Assembly (NCBI GenBank): GCA_937967875.1
Contig: CALBTQ010000635.1
Span: forward strand, 1 to 6,874
DNA: 6,874 bases
DNA from: an uncultured Pseudomonadota bacterium
Lineage (GTDB): Bacteria > Lernaellota > Lernaellaia > Lernaellales > Lernaellaceae
Direction: 5' to 3'
Each line of letters begins with the position of its first letter. Within the stretch, counting starts at the first letter, position 1. Below, piece after piece: positions 5,286-6,874 of this stretch. Under the pieces are notes generated by a model that searched no databases, had not been told where the DNA came from, and saw only the letters and a program-made list of their open reading frames with translations. Position numbers and translations under genes: made by a program.

Positions 5286-6554
5286 GTGAAGCGATTTGTT
5301 TGTTTCGCCATCGTTTTCGCCCTCTGGCTGGCGTGCGTTTCGATCGCCCAGGCCGGCCTGGTTTTCATCCCCAATACCTACGGCATGTCCGCCCGGTCGA
5401 TCGGCCTGGGCAATGCGATGACCGCCGTGGGTAACGATTATTCGGTCACCTATTTCAATCCCGCCGCCCTGGGCGCGATGACGACCAGCCAATTGGATAT
5501 CGGCTACCTCTACGCCGCGCCGCGATTCAACGGAGGGCTCAATGACGGCGACGACGAGGTTAATTTCGAAACGGACAACAAGCTGGTGCTGCTCGGCTTC
5601 ACGATGAACCTGTCGGAGTTGTTCAACAACAAGCACGGCCTGGGCCTGGGCTTCGACATGTCCATCGACAACAACCTCAAGTCGTTCATGAACTTCGAGG
5701 ACAGCCGCAGCGACAATGGCCAGTTCGCGCGCTACGGTCTGTCGAGCGTGACGATGGTCACCGGTTTGGGCATCAAGATCATTCCGCAACTTTACGTCGG
5801 CGGCGGTGGGTTCATCATGATCAAGGGCGAAAACAAGCTGATCGCCGAGACCGACATGGCTGGCAATACGCGTGAAGAGGAAATTCAGGTCAGCGCCGAA
5901 CCGGCTTTCGCGCCGATCTTCAGCCTCTATGCGCCGGTGCACCCGGTGATCACCATCGGCGCTTCCTATCGCGGCAAAGCCCTTGCGAAATTCGACGCGA
6001 TCGACGCCACCACCGATGCGTTGGTCAGCGATTCGCGTCTGACGACCCTCAATCTGATGATGGCCTTCAAAGACACTTATGTGCCGCAGCAGGCAACCTT
6101 GGGCGTGGCCGTTCGACCCATGCAGGAACTGCTGTTGACCGTCGACGGCACCTGGGCCAACTGGGGCGACTATGAGGAAGAGGTGTCCAAGAAGGATGCG
6201 GTCAAAGAGGACGCCGATTTCGACACGCACGACATTTACATTCCGCGCTTCGGCATCGAGTGGACCGCCTTCGAAAACGTCTTCTTCCGCGCCGGCTATT
6301 ACTACGAAGATACTCCGTTCTCCGATCCGGGCATCGGCAACGCGGTGGTGCTCGACAACGCCAAACACGTGTTCAGCCTAGGAGCGGCGCACGACATCAC
6401 CTACATTCCTTTCCTCGCGCACCCGCTGACCGTCGGTGCGACCTACTTCAATCAATATCTTGTCGCGCGCACGGTGGAAGCGGGCGACGGGCGAAAATTC
6501 GAATCCAGCGGCGATCTGAACGGCGTGATCGGCACCTTAACCCTGCGTTATTGA
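5286..6554 (+). CDS. FadL/OmpP1/TodX-family outer-membrane transporter
   Basis: This is a 422-aa precursor, close to the usual 420-450 aa of the family. Residues 1-23 are a Sec signal peptide with an AQA cleavage site before Gly24. Residues 36-62 match the conserved N-terminal hatch region: SARSIGLGNAMTAVGND and then FNPAAL, with the family's NPA at 58-60. The rest alternates hydrophobic and polar residues in about 14 beta-strands, with loops such as NGGLNDGDDEVNF and the acidic EEEVSKKDAVKEDADF. It ends TLTLRY; the terminal aromatic residue is the usual signal for beta-barrel assembly. FadL proteins let long-chain fatty acids, aromatics or other hydrophobic molecules diffuse across the outer membrane. 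The substrate is not predictable here. The lipoprotein gene 12 nt downstream is probably in the same operon. The long His/Gln/Val-rich frame on the minus strand across this gene (6368-5223) is its shadow. Confidence 0.92.
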   Translation: MKRFVCFAIVFALWLACVSIAQAGLVFIPNTYGMSARSIGLGNAMTAVGNDYSVTYFNPAALGAMTTSQLDIGYLYAAPRFNGGLNDGDDEVNFETDNKLVLLGFTMNLSELFNNKHGLGLGFDMSIDNNLKSFMNFEDSRSDNGQFARYGLSSVTMVTGLGIKIIPQLYVGGGGFIMIKGENKLIAETDMAGNTREEEIQVSAEPAFAPIFSLYAPVHPVITIGASYRGKALAKFDAIDATTDALVSDSRLTTLNLMMAFKDTYVPQQATLGVAVRPMQELLLTVDGTWANWGDYEEEVSKKDAVKEDADFDTHDIYIPRFGIEWTAFENVFFRAGYYYEDTPFSDPGIGNAVVLDNAKHVFSLGAAHDITYIPFLAHPLTVGATYFNQYLVARTVEAGDGRKFESSGDLNGVIGTLTLRY

Positions 6555-6566
6555 TGGAGGTCGACC

Positions 6567-6874
6567 ATGCGAATTTTCAATCGATTCGTGAACGTCGCGC
6601 TGGTGGGCCTGCTGTTTGTTGCGGCTCTGCTGGCCGGCTGTTCGGATGAATTCATTCCGCTGAAAGCCGAAAAATCGAGCGAACCGTTTCAGATCGAAAT
6701 GACGGTGCCGCACCACCAACAGCCCGATGTTGTGCTGTCCAGCCAGGTGGTCGTCTATTTTTCCGAGGAACTCAATCCCTTGTTCGTCAGTGATCGGGTC
6801 GCCGTCGAAGACGAGTTCGGCATCAACACGCTGTTCACTCTTGAGGTGTACCGGGCGTCGATTGTGATCAGTCC
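6567..6874 (+). CDS. Lipoprotein with N-terminal SbsA-type Ig-like domain (runs off right edge)
   Basis: The ATG at 6567 has GGAGG (6556-6560) 6 nt upstream and begins only 12 nt after the FadL-type stop, so the two are likely co-translated from one mRNA. The window contains 102 complete codons and no stop. Residues 1-25 are a textbook lipoprotein signal: MRIFNRF, a hydrophobic core, and the lipobox LAGC with lipidated Cys25 followed by Ser. Residues about 44-103 (EMTVPHHQQPDVVLSSQ, then VVVYFSEELNP, then IVISP) fit the bacterial Ig-like domain 5 (SbsA Ig) pattern of tsPadgatdV...vtFSeplnp...ltP. Such domains serve as surface or periplasmic spacers or binding modules. The full function cannot be told without the missing C-terminus. 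Pairing with FadL suggests an outer-membrane accessory role, which is inference. Confidence 0.82.
   Translation, partial: MRIFNRFVNVALVGLLFVAALLAGCSDEFIPLKAEKSSEPFQIEMTVPHHQQPDVVLSSQVVVYFSEELNPLFVSDRVAVEDEFGINTLFTLEVYRASIVIS

Noticed and set aside
5223..6368. 381-aa minus-strand open frame across the FadL gene
   Set aside because: Its composition (His, Gln, Val, Arg-rich, no domain) is that of an antisense shadow. The plus strand has a signal peptide, the NPA motif and a C-terminal aromatic residue.
1..6874. A novel defence, mobile-element or biosynthetic system
   Set aside because: No nuclease, transposase, integrase, toxin-antitoxin pair, CRISPR repeats, tRNA or biosynthetic enzyme cluster is visible. 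The genes are envelope proteins plus one redox protein with mostly separate promoters.

Overview
The window is ordinary chromosomal-type DNA from a Gram-negative (diderm) bacterium. It holds six protein genes, two of them cut by the window edges, and no RNA gene, insertion sequence, CRISPR array or phage gene that I can see. Evidence for an outer membrane is a FadL-type beta-barrel and two lipoprotein signal sequences. The style of the large lipoprotein (Asp-rich linker, Cys-rich repeats, MopE-like motif, beta-helix) is typical of Myxococcota/'Deltaproteobacteria' and of some uncultured candidate phyla. That is a hint from domain style, not a taxonomic assignment. The DNA is moderately GC-rich with AT-rich intergenic gaps, and all five plus-strand genes have a purine-rich Shine-Dalgarno about 6 nt before the start. 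Two of the five use GTG.

Layout. (1) Positions 872 down to 1, minus strand: the N-terminal 290 residues of an RND/MMPL-type membrane exporter whose end lies outside the window. (2) 873-1055: a 183-nt divergent intergenic region with a 13-bp interrupted palindrome. (3) 1056-2195: a 379-aa protein without a signal peptide, with EF-hand-like Asp-rich loops in a conserved C-terminal domain of unknown function. (4) 2304-4370: a 688-aa modular surface or secreted lipoprotein. Its parts are a lipobox, eight 15-bp/5-residue Asp repeats, three Cys-rich repeats, a MopE-like motif and a right-handed beta-helix with very regular coils. (5) 4509-5114: an AhpD/carboxymuconolactone-decarboxylase-like protein with an intact Glu/CxxC/His set. 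(6) 5286-6554: a FadL/OmpP1-family outer-membrane channel. (7) 6567 to the right edge: a lipoprotein starting with an SbsA-type Ig-like domain, 12 nt behind the FadL gene and probably co-transcribed with it.

How they fit together. The common theme is the cell envelope: an inner-membrane exporter, an outer-membrane hydrophobic-compound channel with a partner lipoprotein, and a large surface lipoprotein. Only the FadL-lipoprotein pair has operon-like spacing. The other genes are separated by 108-183 nt and probably have their own promoters. I do not see a coherent new defence, mobile or biosynthetic system. The most noteworthy items are the modular lipoprotein with its internal repeats, the orphan Ca-loop protein, and the FadL-lipoprotein pair.
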